64,000 nt of DNA, from NCBI RefSeq assembly GCF_028583425.1, contig NC_072796.1, positions 123,725,464 through 123,789,463 on the forward strand. The letters run 5' to 3'. This DNA comes from Eublepharis macularius. Lineage: Eukaryota; Chordata; Lepidosauria; Squamata; Eublepharidae. The notes below the pieces were generated by a model. That model saw only the letters and a list, made by a program, of their open reading frames with translations, had not been told where the DNA came from and ran no database searches. Shown piece after piece: positions 44,901 through 57,600 of the stretch (position 1 is its first letter; each line of letters opens with the position of its first letter). A program made the translations under genes and the position numbers.

Positions 44901-47900
44901 TTTTTACAACACACACTATGGGGGTCTCTTTTCCTGTTACTGCAGTTAATGAAACAAAATTGACCGGTGATGTGCAGTGCAGAGAACCCAGTAAGCCCAC
45001 TGCTCTGAAGCTAGAGTAATTTACCAAGTTGGAGAACTATCCTTGTGATTTTACGGGCAACGTTGCGCATTTTAATAAATCAGGTTGTTTATAACTCTGG
45101 GCTATTCATTTGCAAAGACACCTTTAAGAGGGATAACCTCCAGGTTTCTGAGGATCCCACACAAGAGATGTGCAGAGCCTTTCTTTGTTATGTACAGAAT
45201 GCATGCGTTCTTTGTTAAGCAGAGAAATACGGCTGCCCATGCAATGTATGCCACCTCCCTGCCACTGCTGTGAGGGCTGCTATCACCAGCCATTCCCTGT
45301 ACAGCTTCTTGTCACAGGTTCTAGAGAGGTGGCATACATCTTTTCATAATAAATGAATAAAGTAAGATTGTCCCCGGAGTGCTGTATGCCCCATCTTAAG
45401 AATCACTGGGCTACCTATAGCAAGGCGTTCACTTCACCTTCCTGTCTTCTCCACTCATTAGGCTACCCTGGGCGAGGAGGTTTTGGTAACAGGAATGAGC
45501 AACAGCTGCCCAGTGTATTTTAAAAGACAAACCCCTGAGAGAACTAGTCTGGCTTCTCTATTGCACACTTATAACCGCACAGCAGCCACAGAGAGCAGCC
45601 AGAGAAGCTGCTGCTGCTGCTGCTTTTACCATCACAAGTAATCACTTGGAATTGTTCTGCAGGGGGCAGTGAGGCAGTCGGCACCTGGCACGGGTCACTG
45701 CTCTAGCTGACTTTCAGCCATGACTGCAGAGCAGGCGGCCAGCGTAGATGGAAAGAGGTAGCTGCTTCAGAGGGTCAGTTCCATTATCCGATATGGAGAG
45801 GTGTCTTAGCTTGCTCAGTATTTCAAGTAACAATGCCTACAAATGGCACAGAACTGGGCCACATCAGCCCTATATTCAGGGCTTTTTTTCAGCTGGGACA
45901 CGGTGGAACAGAGTTCCGGAGCCTCTTGAAAATGGTCACATGGCTGGTGGCCCCGCCCCGATCTCCAGACAGAGCGGGGTTTAGATTGCCCTCAGCGGCG
46001 CGGAGGGCAATCTAAACCCCCCTCTGTCTGGAGATCAGGGGGTGGGGCCACCAGCCATGTGACCATTTTCGCTGAGGGCGATTTAAACTTTTAAAAACTC
46101 CCCCCTTGTTCCAGCTGACCCAAAGTGACGTCATTGGCTCTGGCAGCACGCATGCACTTTGCGCGTGAACATGTGGTACCAGGGGCACTGCCTCCCGCCA
46201 AGAGTTGCCCCCTGTGCTGACAACCCACTGAGTTCCACCACCTCTTTTCCCAGAAAAAAGCCCTGCTCATATTTATCATGTGGATAGCTAAAACAGAGAT
46301 ATTCTGTGATGTGTGAAAGCATGCTATAAATGATACCAGAGCCCAGTAGTTCAAGGGTTCATTGAGTGGCCAGTTCCCAGATGGGAAAGAGATTCAACCA
46401 GTAAACAAGGTAAAAGGCACATGGCCTTTAAAAAAAAAAAAGAGGAAAGTTACAAGACAAGCTTCTGTAGGATATAACTGTCACGAGAACCCATAGCATA
46501 TGACAGTGTCTGTGGAGATGCAGCCCCCCCCCTTGCTCTGATAAGACTTTTTGGAACATCTGGGAAAACACAATGAAATGAAGCTCAGCCGCTCTTATCA
46601 TCCAAACTTGAACACATCTTGAAGGCCATACAGACTAGAGATTCTCCCGCCCCTCTCTTTTGCAAGTTGCTCAGCCATGAAATGTGCACTGGTTTCTACA
46701 GCTAGGATAACCAGAGTTTTGGAGGAAATTTTATTACAACTAACATAACAGGTGCTATCATTTTAAGCTTTCTAACAACAGACTAGTGAACACTTTCACC
46801 GCTATTTAAGCAGACATTCTGTAAACATTTAAAAATCTAAGTGTGATTGACTATTTATGCAAGTATTAAACATTGCAAATTCACTAGCTTTACCTTCCTA
46901 GATACTAGCAGCTGACATTCTCCTGAAGTTGCAACAGCTGCCATAAAAACATCTTCCTTTGCATGGGCATTAATAAGTGACAAAGCATTACACTCGGAGG
47001 GGTGGGGTGGTTTACTGGCATTCTGGGACTCTGCAGTTGCTCTTTACAGTAAGCAGAACTCGGGCAAAAGGTCTACAGGATTCAGAGATTTATGTGGTTA
47101 ACACACAAAAAATACCAAGAAGAGAACGTATCTTTTACTATCGCTTTTTTTTTGTTACAACAAGGTCAACGAGTTAAAGGCTAACTCTGTACACTAAAAC
47201 TGCTTGAAAAAGAGAACAGACACATCACAAATTCTCTGGCGGCCAGATCCAAACTGTTTACTTCCTGAGCTTGACATCTGGTAAACCTTTCCAAAAAAAT
47301 TAAGTGAAGCAGGTCCCCCACTGGCGTCCCACTGTTGAAATGCAGCTGTAAACTGCCAAACTCTAAAAATAATGATGCATAAGAGCACATGGCTCTCACC
47401 ATCCCTAGAAGAACACATCTAAGCACTACAAGCAATGTGCCAATTTTTGAAGAACATTTTTTAAACCTCAGTGGTCTGTTATGGGGGGAAAAGATGAATA
47501 GTAATTGAAGGTAGATTCTGGTAAAATATTTTCTGGCTATGGAGGGACCCCCTGTAGAAAAACACATCCGGATGTTTCCAGCAACAGACCAACAAGCATC
47601 GCACTCAAAGATCTTCCCTGCAAAATCGAGCACCTTTGAAAAAGAATAACTAGCGTAGGAAAAATGGCTCTGCTATAGTTCATTGTTCATTACAAACACT
47701 TGACAGAGTTCGTTATTTTTAACTTCTGTTTTAACCAAAAACTTCCAAAAGTATCAAAGATAGATAGGCTCTTCCAGTTTTCAATGGCTCTGGTTTGACT
47801 GATGTGAGTTAAAATAAATAACCTCCCTTTTTTGAATACATTTCTAAAGAAAATCTATATCTTCCCAATAAAATATACCAAACAATCCTGAATCTATAAT

Positions 47901-48580
47901 TCAAAATATATCAGATCATTCAACTTGAATTTGTCTTTCCATGTTTTACCTTTCTCTGTTATGTAGTTTTTAACGATTTACCAATGTTGTATTTCATACT
48001 GTAAACAGTTTTGTTAATAATTGAAATAAAAATAATTTAAAAATAAATAATAAATAACCTCAAAGGAAACGTGATAGATTTGGGCATAACTGCATGGCAA
48101 CCGCCAGTGGGATGCCTGACATACTACTCCCAGATTGTTGTAACAATAAGCTGCGAGGGCATAAAAAGGTAGTAATATATTATTTGCAATGATTAAATTT
48201 AATTAAATGTTATCAAAGCATTGCTGAACCCATGCTTTTACCTTTGAGTGGATAGCACCTTAAAAACCAACAGGCTTACTGGGACATGAGCTTTTGTAGG
48301 CAAGAGCTGAAAAGGTAGGTACAAAGGGAAGATAAAATTAGCAAAGGAAGGAAGGTAGGTGCCCTGACCTGGATAGCCCAGGTAAGCCTGAGCTCATCAG
48401 ATCCCAGAAGCTAAGCAGGGTTGGCCTAGGTTAGTGATTGGATAAGAGACCTCCAATGAAGACAAGGGTTGCAGAGGCAGGCAACGGCAAACCACCTCTG
48501 ATAGTTTCTTGCCATGAAAAGCCCACCAGGGGTTGCCATAAGTCAACTGTGACTTGAGGGCACCACACACACACACACAC

Positions 48581-48619
<39 letters not shown>

Positions 48620-51600
48620 GGAAGGTAGGTACTGTCAACTACAGTATCAAATGTGAGTTGCAATACATATGCATGCAGTAATCTTTCCCATTCTTTCTGA
48701 AAGGGCTTCAGAAGGTGAAATGTTCATTACTATTATACTGTGAGACTAAAACAACAGCATCCTGGGGAAGCAGCTGCCCGTGTAGTCTACTGACTGCAAT
48801 GGTACAGTCATGCAGGAAGACTGTACCAACTTTGTGGGCCGACTCGGTACCAACTCTGTGACTGAGGTTTAGATCAGCTTTGAGTTTCCTGCTTTTAAGG
48901 CAGATGCCAAAATTTAAAATTTCTTCACAACCAGAAACTAAACCCCTCCTCTGGTGCCCCACAATAAATTAATTTCCAAACATAACAGAATGCTGAGGCA
49001 AGCCCATGACAGGGATGAACAGAAGCAAACTATATTCACAAACTCACAAAGCATACAGTACACTGACTAATCCAGCTCTCACTAAACAGAAAACCTTATA
49101 TGTCAGGTTAATTCTACAAGGAGTGAATGTGATATCCAAAGAATTTCATATAATGTAGGCTTTAGAAAGCAAGATTGTAACAGTATAAAAGGAGTTAAAA
49201 TATTTATATCTGCTACTTCTTCATATCTGAAGCAGCTGATAATAAAATTAAAAGGCAGATCAACACAAAACATTCCATCACAGGAAGCAAGCATCAAATA
49301 ATTAATACGCAGTGCTGCAAATCAGACAATCCAGAGCCACTGGATCCCAAACAAGGAACAAACAAAATCACAAAAAGCAAGAGCACCTTTATCAAGCGTA
49401 ATCTCAAATTTGCAAAACCTGAGCAGTGAAGACACTTCACAGGTATTCCAAAGAACAGCTGCAACATCAGCAGACCAGTATGAAAGCGCCAGAAAAGAGT
49501 AAACCCAGTGGTGCAAGAGAGCGACAAAACAGCATCAATGCAAAGGATTTTGAGTGGCATGCAGGTTGAGACAGGGCGAGGCAGTTCTTCAGGCATGTGG
49601 GTCTCAAGTAGGCAGTAAACCAGAACCAGACACAACAACATGGTTTCAAGGTGGTCATAACGTGTACCCAGTGACCTGCACCTGTTAATGCACACTTACT
49701 TGGGAGTAAGCCAAGGTAGGAAGGCAGCAACCTGGTTAAAGCTACACAGGTCTGGATTTGGTCAGTGTTTGGATAACAGAAAGCCTGGCAGTCTGCTTAT
49801 GCTGCTCTGAATTCCGTGATGAAAAAAGGTAGGGTGATATTGCAGAATAATAAATGAATAAGCCCTGTTGAATTCAGTGGAAGTTAGTTACAAGCAAGCA
49901 TGGAAAAGATCAGGTTATATGCTAATCTGAAAAATGTTCCTAAAAATAGGAAAATGTTTAACCTGAATTCATAAGTTTCCAGAGTTGATCCACTAGAGCT
50001 TCATTGCACAAAGGAGACTCCATGTTCTTGGTAAACGGTGGGTTCTTTGTCAACATGTTCAAGATCTTATGTCTAAAAAACAACAAGCATCAACTTCTTA
50101 ATTCATATAAACACAAACTTTCCATTTCTCCTATCTTTTCTCAGCTTCATACTTCTTTATGAGGATTACAAAGGGCTTATATAAAAGTCAAATCTGTCCT
50201 TCAGCGCTCACAACCTCTTAGGAAAGAGAACCTCTTGTACTTGTATGGGATTCTAAAAATACATCAAGTTGCCATTTCAGAGAAGAATCCTGGGGCAGTA
50301 GTGATCAGTGGCAACAAGAAAAGAAACCAAGAGGGGAAAAATCTGAAAAGAGACTGCAGTGTTCAAAGGCTGCTATTAGCCAGGTCAACAGGGGTGCTGA
50401 CTCACATGGGCAAACATTAAAACAACAGGGCACGATGTTCATCTACAAATGTGTCATTTATAACCTTTGTCCCCCTACAAACTAGAAACCAGTTTACACT
50501 TTTCTTGGCTTCTCAGCATAATGATATCCACTCTGCTCCGATACACTGGGACTACTGTGGATTCTTTTGAAAGGAAAAAAAAGTTTTAAAGAAATTCCTC
50601 TCTATGGCCAAAATACTTAAGTGTGTGATGAAGGCCTCCTTATGGGAGGTAGGGAGCAGCTGTTAGGATAAGCACCCGAACCTCTCTAAACTCTCAACCG
50701 TCTTGGGGTTTCTCTTTTCCCTTAGGGAAGTGGAAGAGTGCTGCCCTCTTGTTCAGCAACTACAAATGACTGTCAGCTCTGGACACAAACTATTCTGTTG
50801 ACTCAGGCGGTAACAACTCCGTGCAATGTTTGTAATTTTTTTTAAAGCAGAGATATTTTATGCAGATTATTCAAAATGGTTTACTGGAAAATCTTTGTAA
50901 GATCAATCAGAAGTACTGTTAAAAATAAACAGAAGTAAGTGACAAATGCAGAACTTTGTCCACCCGTTAAGAGGACTAACCTTATGTAGGGCACAGGGTC
51001 ATTCTGAACCATATTCAGCAGCCACTGTAATTCCTCATAGCTCCTGTCAACTTAAACAGAGAATGCAGGACACACTGAACAAGACGGCCGTCTCAAAAGC
51101 AAGAAGCTGGAAGGGGTCAGAAACCTGAGATAGACCCGGCCAACTTTTCCTCTTAATCTCATGAGATTTCCTCACCTTGCAGCACTTCTGGCCCCTCATG
51201 GCTTTTGTCAACATGGGTCCCTCAGGCATCACCTTTTTGGTTGTCAAAAGGAGCCAGAAAAGTCGGTCGGACCCCACACCCCCTACCTTGCAATGCAAGC
51301 CATAGGAGAGAGGGCATGGTTTAGGACACAGTCTCAGCTCACACACCACAGTGGTAAGAAGCAAGGGACCTGAACAACACCCTGCACAAAACATCCTTTA
51401 TGAATAACTGCAGAATCTGCCCCAACATGCCAATGTTTGTGGAAGACTCATGGGGTTCTTTCACAGGCACATCAACGCAGAAAGTGAAAGTCTCCATTCT
51501 GATACAGAGACAGCTGTCTGTACATCAAGCTGTGTGTGTACTTGGGCTCACAAAGCACCAAGCTAAAGCTCCCTAGAGCTCTCCCACATATGGAGCTCTT

Positions 51601-54600
51601 AAGCAAAAGCCTTTCATGCGTGGATTAGTATGCACACTACAGGTGCTACCTCCTTTCCCCCCTATCTTTGTGGGGAGATCCTGAACACACAGGCCCATAA
51701 AAGCAAGGTAAACTTGATCGTTCTATGCTTTTAAGTCAGTATGAAGAAATACATCCTTGACTGCTACTGGAAATCCCTTCCCCAGAGCAATGGCCGTTCT
51801 AGTTTCTTGCCTCTGCACAGGCCAGATATTGGGTGGCCTAAATGATTCCAAGCTTGTCAAATCTCACCCTTAACAGCAGAGAAGCTGCTTTACGTTGATG
51901 AAATTAAGATAAGGAGGTGCTCCCATTTTCATACTGCTCTTCTGTTCTACCTTACAACTACCATGTTTGCTTCTGTTATTAAATTTCATTTTTTTAAAAG
52001 GATTCTACAGTGATCTCCCACTTAAACTGAGACTCAGTCAGGGCCTATATAATCTTATTACTGGATTGTTTAAAAGTGTTTTGTTTAAATGGAGAAGAGT
52101 TAAAAACCACGTAAAACGTGTGATATAACACTACAATTTTTAAGAACTATTAAGAGACCTGTAAAATTTGAGACAAAGGGGAAGTTGGTGTGAAGAGAGG
52201 GGCCTTGTCCTGCTATAGCCATTCACTTAAGAGTCAAACTATACATTGCAATGTTTGCAAGCCCACCACAGGGACTCGCAGCCATATTGCAGATGCAATT
52301 TCTCGGTGGGAACTCCCTTTAAAAATTCTGTGGGGGCCCCGTTCAGTTTGGGAAAACAGCATGAGTGGGCAGGAGCCCGTCCTCTACTCACACTGTTGTT
52401 CTAATCTGAATCAGGCCCCAAAACACTTATAAATGGAGTTCCCACCAGGAAACTGCAGCTGCAAGATTGCTGTGAATCCTTATGGTGGACTCACATATGT
52501 TATATCATCTAGTTTTGCCCTTGCAAAGTATATAGAGACAGGATGTGCTCAGGAATGCCATTATAGTGAGGACTGAACAACTTCTGCCTCCTACCCCCTG
52601 GTGATTCCCAGGCATTAAGAATCAAGTCTGTTCCCATCCTGGGTTCTGTTCTGGGATCTCTCTAATGTGCGATGGAGCATTCAAAGAATGGGGTCACAAG
52701 TCGGAAACCAACAATTATACATACGTTACAAGGAAATATAAGTAATGCCTACTATGATTAACTGAATGGTTAAAAAAAAATTACCTTTTGTATAGTCTAC
52801 AACTGCCTCCAAGGCTGCTATTCGGATATCCACAAAGTGCCCATATTCTGCATATGACTTAAAGACAGCAGGATCGCTTGGGACGTGCCCGTTCTTCTGC
52901 AGTATACGAATAGCATTCAGGCAGCTAGTATTTGAGAGAAGGGAGAAAGGCGAAGAAAAAAGTTCTGCTTGAGAATTCTGAGTGTCCAATCACAGGGGGA
53001 AAAATTCAGTTCGGCATTTTGACAAGGATTTACACATCAGTTTGCTAAATTGCACCTAAGCTATATGATAACTTTCAGAATCTTGCTATAGTGAAATTTT
53101 AATTAAAAAGAGATTGCTCTTTATTTCCTAAAGTTTCTCCAGTTTCTACAGAGCGAAACATGAGACCATTTAGGTATACAACATACTAAGTGCAATATAT
53201 TAAGTGAAGAGATCCAACGTAAGTAAAATACAGGTAAACCATCTAGTTCATTCTGGGCTGCATCTGCACATCATTGGATAATGCGCTATCATTACACTAT
53301 AGAAGTAATTTGCACTTGCATCAACTGGTCCAAACAGGAGAATCCTGCTATGAACTGCTACAGTGCAACGATACCAGAATATTCAACTATGTATGGATGT
53401 AGTCCACTTGCAGCTCCCTTCCCTTTACCTCCCACATGGTATTCTGCTATTGTTGCCCTTGTTCCCCACGGACAACTGTAAACATCTGATGCAGAATACA
53501 CACTTCATTCTTCAATGCCAAGCTTCCGTTAACTGCAGATTTTTCCTTCTTTTGTTGTGCAAGTCCAAAAGCTTGTAGTTTCAATTCCACCAGCTGCTCT
53601 GGTTTTAAAAATATCTAATGATGTGCTTTTCCTCACACTCTTTGCAATGTTTTTAACAGGACTTCCGAAGTGCACAGTCAATCTCCCATTTATCTTCTAG
53701 CTTTTGTGTGTGTGTGTGTGTGTGTTTAATATAACTGGGAAAGTAATTAAAAGGTACAGTCTGCAAGATCAGAACGAAGCATCATGGTTTAATAAGATCC
53801 GAATTACAAAGATGAAGTTTACTAGACTGATGATTGCAACAGTTCACAATGTTATTGAATCATACCTGACTGTAATGGTGTGCCTGTAACTGGGTAGTAG
53901 CTTTTCCATATTTAAGAACCTGGTAATTTCTTCAAGAATGAGGCGAACATCTGGGTTTAAATTATCTAGTGTCCGAGCTTCGTTGTTCACACTGACAGCA
54001 GGGGTTACAGAGTTTGCTAGGGCATCTATCAGTTCAGCTCTGTAATAGTTGTCTGAAAACTAAAGTCAAAGACCAAAACATAAACCAACAAACAATGCAG
54101 AGTGGGGCACTATAAAAGAGAGAATCTCTCGAAAGGCACATTCCACTGAGTTTGTTTCCATACAAAGATCTGACACTGCCATCTGATAGGCATTAGGAAA
54201 TCCCTTTGTCTTCAAAGGGACATGTATTTGTGTAAATGAGCTACAGCCATGGATGTAAACCAAGTGTCCCCAAGGTGGTGCCTGTAGACACCATGGTGCC
54301 TGCTGATGCCTTTCCTAGCACTCACCAAATGTTTTCAGAAGTGGTGTGGACAGGTGGGTCTCCTGCCCAGCAGGGCTTCTGATTGGCTGTGCAGAGTAAA
54401 ATAATGTTTTGGCAGCAGCTGCAACCATAGATTTTATTCTCTTCCTACTCTTCCAGTGTATTTTTTTTTAATTACTCCTCTTGTCCCCTGCATTTGGGCT
54501 TCCTCTGTGTGTGTGGCTAGCTCAGCCTCCTGGGGTGGCCATTTTGAGGTTGCAAACACCCCGTGACAGAATTTCAATGGTGCCCACAGGATCAAAAAAG

Positions 54601-57600
54601 TTGAGGACCCCGGATGTAAATAATATACTTAAGTCCAAATTTTTCATTACTGTATCGGTACCACTGCTGGTTTATCATGGTTCCACCCCAAAAGGCTCCA
54701 TAATGCAACAATGTAAAAACCATGTGAACAGGTGGGATTATGTAGGAAGAAACATATTCAAATAAAATGCTGGGTGAGTGTGTGTGCACAGACCATATGT
54801 ACTGGAAAGCAGCGTTTAGACATCAGAGTAAGTTGTGGTCTGATCAAACCCCAGATAATTGTGTCATCCAAATCCATGCAGTCAGACAAATTTGGACTTC
54901 CTGGCTGGCATCAAAACTGGAGTTTCAAAACTATGGTTTATAAATCACCATTGGTATTCATTACGGTGTGTTCTGGCACATGAATTCAGAAACCAATCTG
55001 CTGAGCAGCACTTCCTTTCCCACTACCTGGACACAGAAAGCAGAGCTTGGGAACAGATCTTAATGGGCAAGCTGGAATATGTCAAGTGAGCTGCTCTTGT
55101 AGCATATGAATTAGGCTCCACTTCGGGGAGGTGAAGAAAACAGAAAAGCAATCCTCACAGGACTTTACAATGTTTAAAATCTGTAAACAGACACACCCAC
55201 CTATTGCTGAGTTACATGTTTAAGACAGGACCTACGAACATGTCATGATTTCATAAACACACGGTGATCTCAGGAAGTTTGTCCTTTGCACACCAAACAG
55301 TGAGATCATGAATATTTCAAAGCAAGCTTTTTACCTTGTTTTTTCTGTTGTCGTTGTACTTGATTAGGTCTAAAATGAATGTTAAAACCTCTTTAGGACA
55401 CAGATTATGAACATCTCTCAGCAAAGCCATTGCAACGGGCATTGTCTGTGAAAAGGATTAACACATTAATGATGAAATAACTGAAACATTTAATCAGAAC
55501 TAGCTTGTGAAAAATCACTTCTACCTTGATACCGAACAGAGTGAAGTTCCGTCTTTCAAATCTACTGGGCTAGCTTGCATAGTGGTTAGAGGGTTAGACT
55601 AGGATCTGGGTGGCCCAGGTTCGAACCACCCTCTGCCATGGAAGCTCACAGGGTGACGTTGGGCCAGTCACACTCTCTCCGCCTAACCTACCTCCAGGGA
55701 TGTTGTGAGGATAAAACAGAGGAGAGGAGGACAATGTGAGCAGCTCCCCATTGGGGAGAAAGGCAGGGTATAAAGTAAATAAATCAATACTGGATAGCCT
55801 CTCTGACAGCAGTGCCAGCTTCATACAAGGCAATGATAACCAATAATTTCCTGAGATTCAGGATCATCATCTGGAGAGGCCGAGCCCTCATAATAAAAAT
55901 GTGATACTAGATCAGCTAAGCAAGACCAGTGCCAGGTCTCCAACAAATGTCCCCAGAAAGCTCACGGACATACAGAGCCGAAACCTGAAATATTTTCTCT
56001 TTCAGAATGGGGAAAGTGCTTAAGACGAGGATTTTTTTTTACACTCACAATATATAGCATGAAAAGGTTCAGGACTTTCTCAATTTTTCAGATGCAGAAA
56101 CTGAGAAATTTGGAGCAGCACTGAAACACTGTAGTCATATACAACATTTTTAAAGACTTCTGTTAAACGTAAATAATTCTGGAAACATGAATATGCTACA
56201 ATGTATTTAATTACAATACATTATTATATAGTACAATTTTATATAGTAAGTTACGGACTGTATGCCGGGCTTTTTTTCTGGGAAAAGAGGTGGTGGAACT
56301 CAGGACTGCACAATGACGTCACTTTGGGTCAGCTGGAACAAGGAGGGAGTTTTTTAAAGTTTAAATTGCCCTCGGCGAAAATGGTCACATGGCCGGTGGC
56401 CCCGCCCCCTGATCTCCAGACAGAGGGGAGTTTAGATTGCCCTCTGTCTGGAGCCACTGGGGCCACCGGCCATGTGACCATTTTTAAGAGGTGCCGGAAC
56501 TCCGTTCCACCGCCTTCCCACTGAAAAAAAGCCCTGACTCTATGTTTTACGTTATTTAAATAGTAAAATCAGTTTAGGTTTGATAGGATAGTAAGTATTG
56601 CATATTTCTCAGTTTCCCCCTCAAGTGTCATTTTTTTTCCTCAATTTTTCCCCCTCTGAGGCTTCAAAATTTCTGGAAATTTTACATCTCTATTCAGAAC
56701 GGTACACAGAACTTGCTGTGTGGGCAAACCACAGATTTACCAGTCTCCAAAAGAGTGGTGCAAATCTTCCAACCCCACCGCTGAATCCAATTCTGCTACA
56801 GGAAGTTAACACACGTAGGAAAAAGTGATGACAAATACACCTTTACCTTTTGAAGGAAGTAACTCTGGAAGTTCATGAAGTTGTTGGTTTTCACAATGTT
56901 GGGGCAACTTTTACAGCAGAACATGCGGGTGAAGAGAGACTTCATAGCTGGCGGCCCCGTCCATGTGCTCACCATGAAATTGGCGATCTAGATGATTAGG
57001 GAGAAAGAGAAGCCGCAGTAATACTGACTGAGTGCTGCTTACACAGTTTCCATCCCTTAATCAAATTTACTTACCGAAAGGGGGTGGGGAATCTGCAGCA
57101 AGCAAACAAAATCTACAACCGTTGAATAGGTGGGAGTTTTAAATCACTGGCTTGCAAAGTTTTCTACCCTCCACTTGTCTGATGGGGAGTTCCTGCATAA
57201 CTGCTATGGAATTTGCATGTGCTTTAGAGAATTCTAAGGCCCAGTCTAGCGCGTGCACTAATTCTGTAGACACCCCATGAGGGGTTACCGGGTTCAGTTC
57301 AGAGTTCTGATCATCACCTACAATGTGCTTAATGGCCCACATACCTGTGGGGCCGCCTCTCCTGCTATGCCCCTCTACAACACCTTCGGCCATTTGAACA
57401 AAGCTCTCTCAAGGCGCCAGTTCTGCTTGCTTCACCTTGTAACCTGGCCTGCCTGGGGTGGTAATGGAAGGGCCCACACATCCTCTCGCAGAATGTGCAA
57501 AACAGAAATGTTCAGGAGTGCGTTTTTACAAAAGGATTCGACGGGAAGTACAATGGAACAGAACAAGAGACTACTTCTATAAGGGATAACATTACAGTAC

